From contig JAGNDO010000009.1 in NCBI GenBank assembly GCA_018003515.1, positions 50,440-114,439 of the forward strand: a stretch of DNA of 64,000 nt. Direction: 5' to 3'. Numbering within the stretch: the stretch's first letter is position 1; each line of letters begins with the position of its first letter. Source of the DNA: Caldilineaceae bacterium (GTDB lineage Bacteria; Chloroflexota; Anaerolineae; Caldilineales; Caldilineaceae). The notes beneath the pieces were generated by a model. It saw nothing but the letters and a program-made list of their open reading frames with translations, was not told the DNA's origin and ran no database searches. Below are positions 24,505 through 32,086 of this stretch, in pieces. Both the position numbers and the translations under genes were made by a program.

Positions 24505-24534
24505 TTGATAGAGAGACAACCGGACTGTTATACT
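24505..24534 (+). promoter_or_regulatory. Promoter for the asparaginase-family gene
   Basis: TTGATA at 24505-24510, 18 bases, TATACT at 24529-24534. A start near 24541 gives a leader of about 50 bases to the ATG at 24593; alternatively an in-frame GTG at 24542 would be leaderless. Confidence 0.6.
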
Positions 24535-24592
24535 TAGGCCCGTGGCTATCCACACCCACAGACCACCTAACCCTTCGAGAAAGCAATCAACC

Positions 24593-25561
24593 ATGTCCGC
24601 ACCCAACACCCCAGTCATCGTCATGAGTGAAAACGGCCGCCACGGCGCAATGGTGGCCATGCAGATCCTGCGCAACGGCGGCACGGCTTTGGATGCGGTG
24701 GAAGCCGCCTGCCGCTATGTGGAAGACGACATCAACGACCGCACGGTGGGTCGTGGGGGCACGCCCAACGTGCTGGGCCAGGTGGAGTTGGACGCCAGCA
24801 TCATGGACGGGCGCACCCTGCGGGCTGGGGCCGTGGCGGCCCTGCGGGGATATGGCAAGGCCATCACCCTGGCCCGCCAGGTGATGACGGAACTGCCCCA
24901 TGTGCTGCTGGTCGGGGAGGGTGCTGCCCGCTTCGCCGCGGAGATGGGCCATGCGCCGGAAGATCAACTGACCCCGGAGACCCACGCCCGCTGGCAGGCC
25001 CGTTTTGCCGAGGCCGGCCTTGATCTGAACGAGGCAGATCTGCGGGGCAGCATCGACCGTCTGCGCTACATGACCGGTCAGCTCACCCGGCCCATGAACT
25101 TGACCGAGCAGATCGACAAAAGCAAGCTGACCACGGGCACGGTCAACTTTTTGGCCCGGGACAGGCACGGGGATCTGGCCTCCGCGGTCAGCACCAGCGG
25201 CCTGGGCTGGAAATATCCGGGCCGGGTGGGGGACAGTCCTCTGATCGGCGCGGGCAACTATTGCGACAACCGCTACGGCGCGGCCGCCTGCACGGGCATG
25301 GGCGAACTGGCCATCCGGGTCAGCACCGCCCGCAGCCTGGTTCTCTACATGAAAATGGGCATGAGTCTGCGGGAAGCCGGCCTGGAAACCCTGCAAGATC
25401 TGCGGGCCCTGGGCAAGCGGGAAGAACAATACATGAACATCGTCGCCCTCACCCCGGACGGCAGCGTGGCCGGATTCAGCGACGTCCCCGGTCGCCTCTA
25501 CGCCCACATGACCGGCGACATGGACGAGCCGGTGTTGGTCGAGCGGATTACGTTGGAATGA
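24593..25561 (+). CDS. Glycosylasparaginase / isoaspartyl peptidase family Ntn hydrolase
   Basis: 322 residues of the type-2 asparaginase family, which self-cleaves to expose a catalytic threonine. The cleavage site is visible as TTGTVNFLARD, with Thr183 as the likely nucleophile. The flanking text STSGLGWKYPGRVGDSPLIG and GNYCDNRYGAAACTGMGE matches bacterial glycosylasparaginases. The N-terminus ALDAVEAACRYVEDD is also family-typical. ATG at 24593 was preferred because the residues before it (from GTG 24542) are not conserved-looking, though that GTG lies just downstream of a minus-10 box. Confidence 0.9.
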   Translation: MSAPNTPVIVMSENGRHGAMVAMQILRNGGTALDAVEAACRYVEDDINDRTVGRGGTPNVLGQVELDASIMDGRTLRAGAVAALRGYGKAITLARQVMTELPHVLLVGEGAARFAAEMGHAPEDQLTPETHARWQARFAEAGLDLNEADLRGSIDRLRYMTGQLTRPMNLTEQIDKSKLTTGTVNFLARDRHGDLASAVSTSGLGWKYPGRVGDSPLIGAGNYCDNRYGAAACTGMGELAIRVSTARSLVLYMKMGMSLREAGLETLQDLRALGKREEQYMNIVALTPDGSVAGFSDVPGRLYAHMTGDMDEPVLVERITLE

Positions 25562-25564
25562 AAA

Positions 25565-25674
25565 GTATCGAGTGTCGTGTATCGAGTATTTTTTGTGGGA
25601 TGTGTACCCGGTAGGTTTACTCAACCATGATCGGGATTTGACCCACAAAATACTCGACACACGATACTCGATAC
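25565..25674. repeat. Family R2 inverted repeat, copy before the E2 gene
   Basis: Left arm starts GTATCGAGTGTCGTGTATCG; right arm ends ACACGATACTCGATAC. The arms pair imperfectly over about 33 bases, with a 40-base loop. It starts four bases after the asparaginase stop. Confidence 0.85.
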
Positions 25675-25703
25675 CGTTTCTATGAAGCACGGAGGTCCAC
25701 ACC

Positions 25704-26957
25704 ATGCCCACCCAAGTCATCATGCCCCGTTTTGGGGAAACGGTTGTTGACGGTACGGTTTCTCGCTGGCTGAAGGCCGAGGGGGAGCGCATCGAGAAGA
25801 TGGAGACCCTGCTGGAAGTCAGCACGGACAAGATCGACTCGGAGATCCCCTCGCCGGCCAGCGGGGTGATCTTGCGCATCCTCGTGCCCGCGGGCAAAAC
25901 CGTGGACGCGGGAACGATCCTGGCTTATATCGGTCAGCCGGGGGATGAAGTTGGGGAGTCGGGGAGTCGGGGAGCGGGGGAGGCGGCGTTGGGGCCTTCA
26001 GTTTTTGCGTCTTCCAGCGCGGTGCCCGCTGCCAAGCCCAGCGGACGGGCTTTTGTCAGCCCGGTTGTCGCCCGCATCGCCGCGGAGCATGATGTGGATG
26101 TGGACCAAGTCCCCGGCACGGGCATGGGCGGCCGGGTGACGAAAAAGGACATTCTGGCCTTTGTGGAAATGGGTATAACAGAACCGGTCGCGCCCCCCTC
26201 TGCTCCCCTGCTCCCACGCCCCGCTGCCCCCACCGCGGACGAAATCTTGCAGCCTCTCTCCGCCATGCGCCGAGCCATTGCCGCCCACATGGTGCAGAGC
26301 GTGCGCACCAGTCCCCACGTCACCACCATCTTTGAGGTGGACATGAGCCGGGTGGTGCGGCACCGGGCGGCGCAGAAAGCCGCCTTTGCCGAGAAGGGGC
26401 TGAGCCTCACCTTCACCCCCTATTTTGTGGCTGCCGTGGCCGAGGCGCTCAAAGCCGTGCCCGAAGCCAACAGCCGCTTCAGCGAGGACGGGGTGATCCT
26501 CAGCCGCCGGGTGAACGTGGGCATGGCCGTCTCCACCGAATCCAAGGGCGAGCGGGGGCTGATCGTCCCCGTGATCCGGGATGCGGACGAGAAAAACCTC
26601 ATGGGGCTGGCCCGCACCGTGGCGGACTTGGCCGAGCGGGCCAGATCGGGCCGCCTCACCCCGGACGAAACCCAGGGCGGCACCTTCACCCTCACCAACC
26701 ACGGGGTCAGCGGCAGCCTGATCGGCACCCCCATCATCAACCAGCCCCAGTGCGCCATTTTGGGCATCGGGGCCATCGTCAAGCGGCCCGTTGTGATCAG
26801 CGGCTCGGACCCCCTCCTGCCCAGCGCGGACGACGCCATCGTCATCCGCCCCATGTGCTACCTCAGCCTCAGCTTCGATCACCGCATCCTGGACGGAGCC
26901 GGGGCCGACGCGTTTTTGGCAAAGGTGAAGGATCTGTTAGAGAATTGGAAGAAATGA
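25704..26957 (+). CDS. Dihydrolipoamide acyltransferase (E2) of a 2-oxoacid dehydrogenase
   Basis: 417 residues. Domains in order: lipoyl domain (1-78) with lipoyl lysine K43 in STDKIDSEIPSPASG; linker; E3/E1-binding domain (about 110-150; VSPVVARIAAEHDVDVDQV, GRVTKKDILAF); linker; catalytic domain with SFDHRILDGAGADAF, His393 being the catalytic residue. The type (pyruvate, branched chain or 2-oxoglutarate) cannot be set because no E1 genes are adjacent; the E3 gene follows at 27103. GGAGGT precedes the ATG. Both sides carry R2 hairpins. Confidence 0.93.
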   Translation: MPTQVIMPRFGETVVDGTVSRWLKAEGERIEKMETLLEVSTDKIDSEIPSPASGVILRILVPAGKTVDAGTILAYIGQPGDEVGESGSRGAGEAALGPSVFASSSAVPAAKPSGRAFVSPVVARIAAEHDVDVDQVPGTGMGGRVTKKDILAFVEMGITEPVAPPSAPLLPRPAAPTADEILQPLSAMRRAIAAHMVQSVRTSPHVTTIFEVDMSRVVRHRAAQKAAFAEKGLSLTFTPYFVAAVAEALKAVPEANSRFSEDGVILSRRVNVGMAVSTESKGERGLIVPVIRDADEKNLMGLARTVADLAERARSGRLTPDETQGGTFTLTNHGVSGSLIGTPIINQPQCAILGIGAIVKRPVVISGSDPLLPSADDAIVIRPMCYLSLSFDHRILDGAGADAFLAKVKDLLENWKK

Positions 26958-26959
26958 AA

Positions 26960-27065
26960 ATCGAGTATCGTGTATCGAATATCGTGTAGGGTAGGTGGCG
27001 ATCATCGCTGACTGAACCTGCTGGGTACAAGAGCCACGAAAAATACTCGATACACGACACTCGAC
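26960..27065. repeat. Family R2 inverted repeat, copy between E2 and E3 genes
   Basis: Left arm ATCGAGTATCGTGTATCGAA; right arm ends ACTCGATACACGACACTCGA. Central part unrelated to other copies. Confidence 0.85.
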
Positions 27066-27102
27066 AAAAACCCTACAAACGAACATTCACTGAGGAGAAA
27101 TT

Positions 27103-28533
27103 ATGAGCAACTACGAATACGATGTCGTCGTCCTGGGCAGTGGGCCGGGCGGCTATGTGGCGGCCATCCGAGCGGCCCAGCTTGGCCTGAAAACCGCCAT
27201 TGTGGAGCGGGAAACCTTGGGCGGGGTCTGCCTGAACTGGGGCTGTATCCCCACCAAGGCGCTGATCCACAACGCCGAAGTCTTGGAAACCCTGCATTCG
27301 GCCAAAGAGTTTGGCTTCACCTTTGACAACCTCACCGTGGACTTTGGCGTGGCGGTCAAACGCAGCCGGGGCATTGTGGGCCGCCAGACCAAGGGCGTCG
27401 GCTTTTTGATGAAAAAGAACAAAATTGACGTGATCAACGGGCAGGGGGGCTTCACGGATGCCCATACCCTCCAGGTCACTCCCTTTGGACCGGAGTCCGC
27501 GGACGCCTCGGCCCGCACGGTCACCGCGGCCAACTTCATCATCGCTGTGGGCGCATCCGCCCGCAGCCTGCCCGGCACCAAGATCGACGGCGAGCGGGTG
27601 ATCCAATATCGAGACGCCATCGTCATGGACACCATACCCGAAAAGATGATCGTGATCGGGGCCGGGGCCATCGGCATGGAGTTCAGCTTTGTGTGGAATG
27701 CCTACGGCGCGGACGTCACGGTGATCGAGATGTTGGACCAGGTTTTGCCTCTGGAAGACAGCGAAGTCGCCGCCGAAGTGGCCAAGGCCTTCAAAAAGAG
27801 CGGGGTCAATCTCCTCACCAGCCATCGCACGGAAAAGGTGGACGTGGGTGTGGACGGGGTGACGGTGACGGTCAAGAATCTGAAGGACGATAGCCTCACC
27901 ACCTTGACCGCGGACAAAGTTTTGATGTCCATCGGCATCGCCCCCAACACGGCCGGCATCGGCCTGGACACGTTGGGCATCGAGACCAGCAAGCCCGGCT
28001 TCATCCAGATCGACGATCACATGCGCACCAACGTGCCCAACATCTTCGCCATCGGCGACTGCACGGGCAAGCTGGCCCTGGCCCACGTGGCCAGCGCCCA
28101 GGGCGTCGTCGCCGCCGAGACCATCGCCGGGGCCGAGACCCTGCCCATCCCGGCGGACAAGTACATCTTCATGCCCCGCTGCACTTACTGCCATCCCCAG
28201 GTGGCCAGTTTGGGCTACACCGAGACCCAGGCCAAAGAGGCGGGGTACGAGATCAAGGTGGGCAAGTTCCCCTTCATGCCCAACGGCAAGGCCCAGGCCA
28301 TCGACGAAAAGATCGGCTTTATCAAGATCATCGCCGACGCCAAATATGGCGAAATCCTGGGCGCCCACCTGGTCGGCCCGGACGTCACCGAAATGCTGCC
28401 GGAGTTGAGCCTGGCCCGCTTCATGGAGATCACCCCCGCCGAGATCGCCCGCACGGTCCACGCCCACCCCACCCTCAGCGAGGTGCTGGCCGAGGCCGCC
28501 CACGCGGTTGAGGGGCATCCGATTCATATGTAA
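27103..28533 (+). CDS. lpdA: Dihydrolipoyl dehydrogenase (E3)
   Basis: 476-residue flavoprotein that reoxidises dihydrolipoamide with NAD+. FAD motif VVVLGSGPGGYVAAIRAAQL, redox cysteines C43 and C48 in LGGVCLNWGCIPTK, NAD motif MIVIGAGAIGMEFSF, the second FAD contact NIFAIGDCTGKLALAH, and the C-terminal His-Glu pair in VHAHPTLSEVLAEAAHAVEG. Length and all motifs are normal. It follows the E2 gene and a repeat, so E2 and E3 are probably co-expressed. Confidence 0.97.
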   Translation: MSNYEYDVVVLGSGPGGYVAAIRAAQLGLKTAIVERETLGGVCLNWGCIPTKALIHNAEVLETLHSAKEFGFTFDNLTVDFGVAVKRSRGIVGRQTKGVGFLMKKNKIDVINGQGGFTDAHTLQVTPFGPESADASARTVTAANFIIAVGASARSLPGTKIDGERVIQYRDAIVMDTIPEKMIVIGAGAIGMEFSFVWNAYGADVTVIEMLDQVLPLEDSEVAAEVAKAFKKSGVNLLTSHRTEKVDVGVDGVTVTVKNLKDDSLTTLTADKVLMSIGIAPNTAGIGLDTLGIETSKPGFIQIDDHMRTNVPNIFAIGDCTGKLALAHVASAQGVVAAETIAGAETLPIPADKYIFMPRCTYCHPQVASLGYTETQAKEAGYEIKVGKFPFMPNGKAQAIDEKIGFIKIIADAKYGEILGAHLVGPDVTEMLPELSLARFMEITPAEIARTVHAHPTLSEVLAEAAHAVEGHPIHM

Positions 28534-28546
28534 TGTTGATTGGTTG

Positions 28547-28585
28547 ATTTGGGCGGTCCCACACGGTACGTGGGGTCGCCCAAAT
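28547..28585 (+). terminator. Hairpin after lpdA
   Basis: ATTTGGGCGGTCCCAC and GTGGGGTCGCCCAAAT pair with one or two mismatches around a short loop; no T-run. It lies between convergent lpdA and the TumE-type gene. Confidence 0.55.
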
Positions 28586-28607
28586 GACTGTTTGCATTAG
28601 GTGGAAA

Positions 28608-28982
28608 TTAGGGTGCATCGGGCCGATTAAGCCGTTGGCGCACAAAGGTGAGGAATTCACGCACAGCGGTTTGGGGATTCGAGGAAATGCTGCTTGGTTC
28701 GATCTGATCTTCGCTGCCGTTGTGGAAATGCTTGGGAAAGGTTGAGATGTGAGGGTGATCTGGAGCGTTGTCGTGGCGATGGATAAGACCGCGCACGGCC
28801 CGTTGCTCCCAATGAAAAGCGTAGCGTCGTTGGTCTGGACTGAGCCAGACATCCACAAAAGTGTCGTCTCGGATCTGAAGGCGTAGCTTTAGCGGGGCCG
28901 CGGCTCTTCGCCCCAGAATGATCTGACCGGCCACGATGTCAGGAAATTCAGTGGCCGCTATCTGCGCCAACTTTTCATACAT
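28608..28982 (-). CDS. TumE/DUF6516-type toxin
   Basis: 124 residues. The family pattern is visible: a substrate-binding-like start, strands LKLRLQIRDDTFVDVWLS, RRYAFHWEQRAVRGLIHRHD, then NAPDHPHISTFPKHFHNG. This matches the DUF6516 family annotated as TumE toxin. It overlaps the 3' end of its partner antitoxin by eight bases, a typical toxin-antitoxin layout. A second, diverged copy is at 42476-42823. Confidence 0.75.
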   Translation of the reverse strand: MYEKLAQIAATEFPDIVAGQIILGRRAAAPLKLRLQIRDDTFVDVWLSPDQRRYAFHWEQRAVRGLIHRHDNAPDHPHISTFPKHFHNGSEDQIEPSSISSNPQTAVREFLTFVRQRLNRPDAP

Positions 28983-29268
28983 GGGCCTGTTCCAGTTCGG
29001 TCTGCCAGGCAGCCAACCGGCTTAAATACGCATCCAACTGTTCCCACTCGATCATATCTTCCCATCCTGGATGGGCGTGAATGCGGCGCTGCTCAATCCT
29101 GGATGAAAGATCCTGAAATGTCATCACGGCATAACGGTCTTGCAGATCGGCAATATCCAGATAGGCCAACCGCCGCTCCTTGTCGATAAAGGCCAACAAA
29201 CTGCGCCGCTGTAATTCCTGAGGATCGACTGCCAGAGCAAAGGCCATTCGGTCGAGTGAAATTGTCAT
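28975..29268 (-). CDS. TumA-type antitoxin partner
   Basis: 97 residues, MTISLDRMAFALAVDPQELQ start, an acidic-basic helical middle and QTELEQAHV end. Its place before a TumE-type toxin with an 8-base overlap makes it the antitoxin. ATG at 29268 has AAAGGGGG eight bases upstream; the longer frame from 29346 is not needed. Homology by itself is weak, so the call rests on position. Confidence 0.65.
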   Translation of the reverse strand: MTISLDRMAFALAVDPQELQRRSLLAFIDKERRLAYLDIADLQDRYAVMTFQDLSSRIEQRRIHAHPGWEDMIEWEQLDAYLSRLAAWQTELEQAHV

Positions 29269-29294
29269 GAAAAACCCCCTTTGACGCTGAACAT

Positions 29295-29344
29295 TTGTAC
29301 AAGCCGTGCCTACAATTGAGCATTCCTGCTTGTATTGTACAAGC
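29295..29344. promoter_or_regulatory. Paired TTGTACAAGC palindromes between divergent toxin-antitoxin operons
   Basis: TTGTACAAGC occurs at 29295-29304 and again at 29335-29344, forty bases apart. TTGTACAA is a perfect 8-bp palindrome. The sites lie between the TumA-type start (29268, minus) and the MNT start (29426, plus), the right place for a shared operator. Confidence 0.5.
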
Positions 29345-29425
29345 ACTGCCCATGACGATCAAGCTGGATGAAAACCCATGAATCGGCCAGCCAGCCACAT
29401 CCCATCGAGTCAAGCTAATTCAGCC

Positions 29426-29869
29426 ATGCCACGCACTGCAAAAACCACACCAATCGAGCGCGAACTCCAGGAAATCTGCCGTCAATATCAGGTGGACATC
29501 CTTTACGCGTTCGGTAGCCGAGCCAAGGAAGCCTTGGCCATGCTGCGCGGCGAAATCGACACGTTGAGCGACCGCCCATCGGATCTGGATATTGGGGCCA
29601 AGCCCAATCGGGCCGCATCCTGGGGGGTGTGGGACAAGGTGGGGCTGGCTCAAGATCTGGAGGATCTCTTCCACATCCACCGGGTTGATCTGGTCTCTTT
29701 GGCCGACGCTGGCCCCTATTTGGCCGCCGAGATCATCGCGGGTGAACGGCTCTTCGCCGATGATAGTTATCTGGCCGACGAGTACGATCTCTATATTTGG
29801 CGGAGGGTAGCCGATCACGAATTTTTAGAAAAAGAACGGCTGCGCCATGTGTTGAGGATAGCATCATGA
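29426..29869 (+). CDS. mntA: MNT-type minimal nucleotidyltransferase antitoxin
   Basis: 147 residues. The nucleotidyltransferase motif is present as GSR at 30-32 and DLD at 53-55 (RPSDLDIGAKP), with a third acidic residue in HRVDLVSLAD. The spacing between the GS and DxD parts is about ten residues longer than usual because of an insert containing ALAMLRGEIDTL. In MntA-HepT systems this enzyme attaches AMP to a tyrosine of the HEPN toxin. It overlaps the HEPN gene by four bases (ATGA). No strong ribosome site is visible. Confidence 0.85.
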   Translation: MPRTAKTTPIERELQEICRQYQVDILYAFGSRAKEALAMLRGEIDTLSDRPSDLDIGAKPNRAASWGVWDKVGLAQDLEDLFHIHRVDLVSLADAGPYLAAEIIAGERLFADDSYLADEYDLYIWRRVADHEFLEKERLRHVLRIAS

Positions 29870-30348
29870 GTCCAACTCAGATTTCGAGCCGGGTAGTGGC
29901 TGACCGTATGCAGTTGGCCGAGGAATTGCTGGGCGCGCTTCGGCGGCTGCCCTTGGAAGATCGAGAGGCGTTCTTTGGCGACGAACGCAATATCTGGGCG
30001 GCAGAGTCCTATCTGCGCCGTTTGCTTGAAGCCCTCTTGGATGTCGGTCGTCATATCTTGGCCAAGGGGTTTGGCACCGTGGCCGAAACCTATCGGGATG
30101 TGCCAACAAAGCTGCTCACCGCCCATGTTCTCTCGAAATCAACGGCCAACCTATTCGGAAAGATGGCCGGATACCGCAACCGCATGATGCATTTCTATCA
30201 CGAGATGTCCAAGGACGAGTTGTACGAGATCTGCATCACCAACTTCGTGGACGTGGAACAGGTGATGGATGAATTACGCACGTGGGTGCGCCTCCACGCA
30301 GATCAGATGGACCTGCCTCTTGATTGGAACGAAGACGAAACCCTATGA
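29866..30348 (+). CDS. hepT: HEPN-domain RNase toxin (HepT/DUF86 type)
   Basis: 160 residues, all-helical HEPN fold. The catalytic motif RX4HXY is visible as R104-N-R-M-M-H109-F-Y111; the Tyr is the residue known to be AMPylated by MntA in related systems. The start ATG overlaps the MNT stop, so toxin and antitoxin are coupled. Its own stop overlaps the start of the following TPR-membrane gene by four bases, which places an unrelated gene in the same operon. Confidence 0.88.
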   Translation: MSPTQISSRVVADRMQLAEELLGALRRLPLEDREAFFGDERNIWAAESYLRRLLEALLDVGRHILAKGFGTVAETYRDVPTKLLTAHVLSKSTANLFGKMAGYRNRMMHFYHEMSKDELYEICITNFVDVEQVMDELRTWVRLHADQMDLPLDWNEDETL

Positions 30349-31457
30349 ACCGAGTACCACCCCTATTCCGTAACCCGATCCTGTGGACATTCGCCCTGCT
30401 GATTCTGCTCGGTGCCGTGACCGGTACCCGCCTCGCCCCCACGATCTGGTGGGCATATAACGTGGAAAAGGCCGGCGCGCTCATGGATACGGGCCTGGCC
30501 TGGCCGGATCCCCGCCTGAGCGACAGCCTCCCCACGGTCACGGATGACGCGGCCCTGGACGCCGCCTTGGGCCATCTGGCCGCGGCCAAGGGGTGGCGGC
30601 CTACCCACTATCATGCCTATCGATTGGTGGGGCAGATCTATTTGGCCAAGGGCGATTGGCTGCGGGCGGCGGAGAGCTATCGCATCGCCCAGGCCTTGGA
30701 CCCCAACCAGCCCCTGCTGGGCTGGGAAGCCGGCCTAGCCTACGAGCAGATGCTCTCTGTGGTGGACGGTGTCCCCAACACCCCCATCCGGGATCAACTC
30801 CTGGCCGGACAGATCACCGTGCCCGACTATGATGTCAACACCCCTTTCTGCAACGACAGCGGACGGGCAAGCTGCTATGTGGCGGCCACGGAATTTGAAC
30901 AGCCCTACGCCGGACTGCCCGGCACCTGGGCCTTTCGTCTGCCCGTACTTTTTCAGCATCCCCCCGCCCAGGTGGAGCAGCGCTTTGTGGTCCCAGGGGA
31001 TCAGCCCGCCCTGCGCTTTGTCCTGGGGATGGACCCTGGCGTCCGCACCGCGGGCAGTGATGGGGCCACCTTTCGAATTTGGGTTACACCCAGCGGCGGG
31101 TCAATTCAACTGATCTACGAAGACACCTTGGATGCCCGCATGGCCCGCCAGGGCTGGCTGGGCGGCTGGGCGGACCTCTCCCCTTGGGCCGGGCAGGAAG
31201 TCACCCTGCACCTGGGTACGGACAGCGGCCCCGCCGGCGACGCCACCGCCGACTGGGTGGGCTGGGGCGATCTGGCCTTCACCACCGTGGAGGCGGCCCG
31301 CTATGCCGCCACCGTTCCCCTGGCCAACATGCAAAGCGCCTGGAAGCAGGCCAGTTTCAACCGGGATTGGTTCAACCGGCGCACGGACGAAGCCCGGCGC
31401 ACGGAAAGCCCGGAACGGGTCTCGCTGTGGGGCTTGCGGGCCAATCGAATGCCGTAG
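30345..31457 (+). CDS. Membrane-anchored TPR-like protein, function unknown
   Basis: 370 residues. A membrane helix at about 12-32 (WTFALLILLGAVTGTRLAPT) anchors the N-terminus, with the remainder likely outside. Residues 70-140 resemble TPR helices (AYRLVGQIYLAKGDWLRAAE). The C-terminal half is strand-rich with TFRIWVTPSGGSIQLIYEDT and may be a jelly-roll-like sugar or protein-binding fold. I do not recognise a specific family. The ATG lies inside the hepT stop (ATGA), so it is translated from the toxin-antitoxin mRNA unless it has its own promoter. Confidence 0.65.
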   Translation: MNRVPPLFRNPILWTFALLILLGAVTGTRLAPTIWWAYNVEKAGALMDTGLAWPDPRLSDSLPTVTDDAALDAALGHLAAAKGWRPTHYHAYRLVGQIYLAKGDWLRAAESYRIAQALDPNQPLLGWEAGLAYEQMLSVVDGVPNTPIRDQLLAGQITVPDYDVNTPFCNDSGRASCYVAATEFEQPYAGLPGTWAFRLPVLFQHPPAQVEQRFVVPGDQPALRFVLGMDPGVRTAGSDGATFRIWVTPSGGSIQLIYEDTLDARMARQGWLGGWADLSPWAGQEVTLHLGTDSGPAGDATADWVGWGDLAFTTVEAARYAATVPLANMQSAWKQASFNRDWFNRRTDEARRTESPERVSLWGLRANRMP

Positions 31458-31467
31458 GGACTGTAAA

Positions 31468-31525
31468 GAGTAATGAGTGATGAGTAATGAGTCGCTCGCA
31501 ACTCATCACTCATCACTCATTACTC
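31468..31525. repeat. Inverted repeat of AATGAGTGATGAGT subrepeats
   Basis: Arms 31468-31492 and 31501-31525 pair at 24 of 25 positions around CGCTCGCA. Each arm is made of the 8-mers TAATGAGT and GATGAGTA. The same text occurs once near 62300-62325. Confidence 0.85.
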
Positions 31526-31551
31526 ATCACTCATCCCCTCTGGAGATAGCT

Positions 31552-31998
31552 ATGAAACAATCAGATCCTCTCGTGTCCGCCGCCATTGCCGTGGATGTGC
31601 CCGTGCGCTTTGCCGAGACAGACCTGATGGGCGTGGTCCATCATGGGGCCTATATTCCGTGGCTGGAGGTGGGGCGTATCGAGTGGCTGACCCGGATCGG
31701 CATGCCCTACACAGAGATCGCCGCTGGGGGCCACCACTTCTCGGTCACGGGGATCACCGTGCAATATCGGGCCTCCACCACCTTTGGGGACACCGTGCGC
31801 GTCGTCACCCGCCTGGCCCATCTGCGCAGCCGCCAAGTCTCCTTCGACTACGAACTCTTCAACGCCGCCACGGACCAACTCCTGGCCACGGGCCGCAGCG
31901 ATCACATCTGCGTAGATCTGGCCGGCCGCATGGCCAAGATCCCCCAGGAGGTGATTGACCGCATTGTTGCCGGAGCGGGTGAAGGGGTGAACGGGTGA
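31552..31998 (+). CDS. Hotdog-fold acyl-CoA thioesterase (4-HBT family)
   Basis: 148 residues. The 4-hydroxybenzoyl-CoA thioesterase signature is visible at the start: VRFAETDLMGVVHHGAYIPW, with the catalytic Asp and the following conserved His. VQYRASTTFGDTVRV is the next family strand. It hydrolyses an acyl-CoA, substrate undefined. GGAG precedes the ATG at 31552; the frame extends upstream through the hairpin repeat but that part is not coding. The last residues GEGVNG come from a GGGTGAAC tandem repeat that crosses the stop. Confidence 0.88.
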   Translation: MKQSDPLVSAAIAVDVPVRFAETDLMGVVHHGAYIPWLEVGRIEWLTRIGMPYTEIAAGGHHFSVTGITVQYRASTTFGDTVRVVTRLAHLRSRQVSFDYELFNAATDQLLATGRSDHICVDLAGRMAKIPQEVIDRIVAGAGEGVNG

Positions 31999-32030
31999 AC
32001 GGGTGAACGGGTGAACGGGTGAAGGGGTGA
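31977..32030. repeat. 8-bp tandem repeat GGGTGAAC
   Basis: About seven units of GGGTGAAC or GGGTGAAGG in a row, starting inside the thioesterase gene and continuing past its stop. The unit matches the arms of the hairpin at 9392-9459. Followed by CAATCAACC repeats at about 32051-32072. Confidence 0.9.
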
Positions 32031-32086
32031 ACTGCCGCCAATCGCCCGGCCAATCAACCAATCAACCAATCAACAAAGCAACCACT

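Noticed and set aside
24542-24592. GTG 24542 as the certain start of the asparaginase-family gene
   Set aside because: It lies seven bases after TATACT, which could allow leaderless translation, but the added 17 residues look non-conserved; ATG 24593 was kept and the alternative noted.
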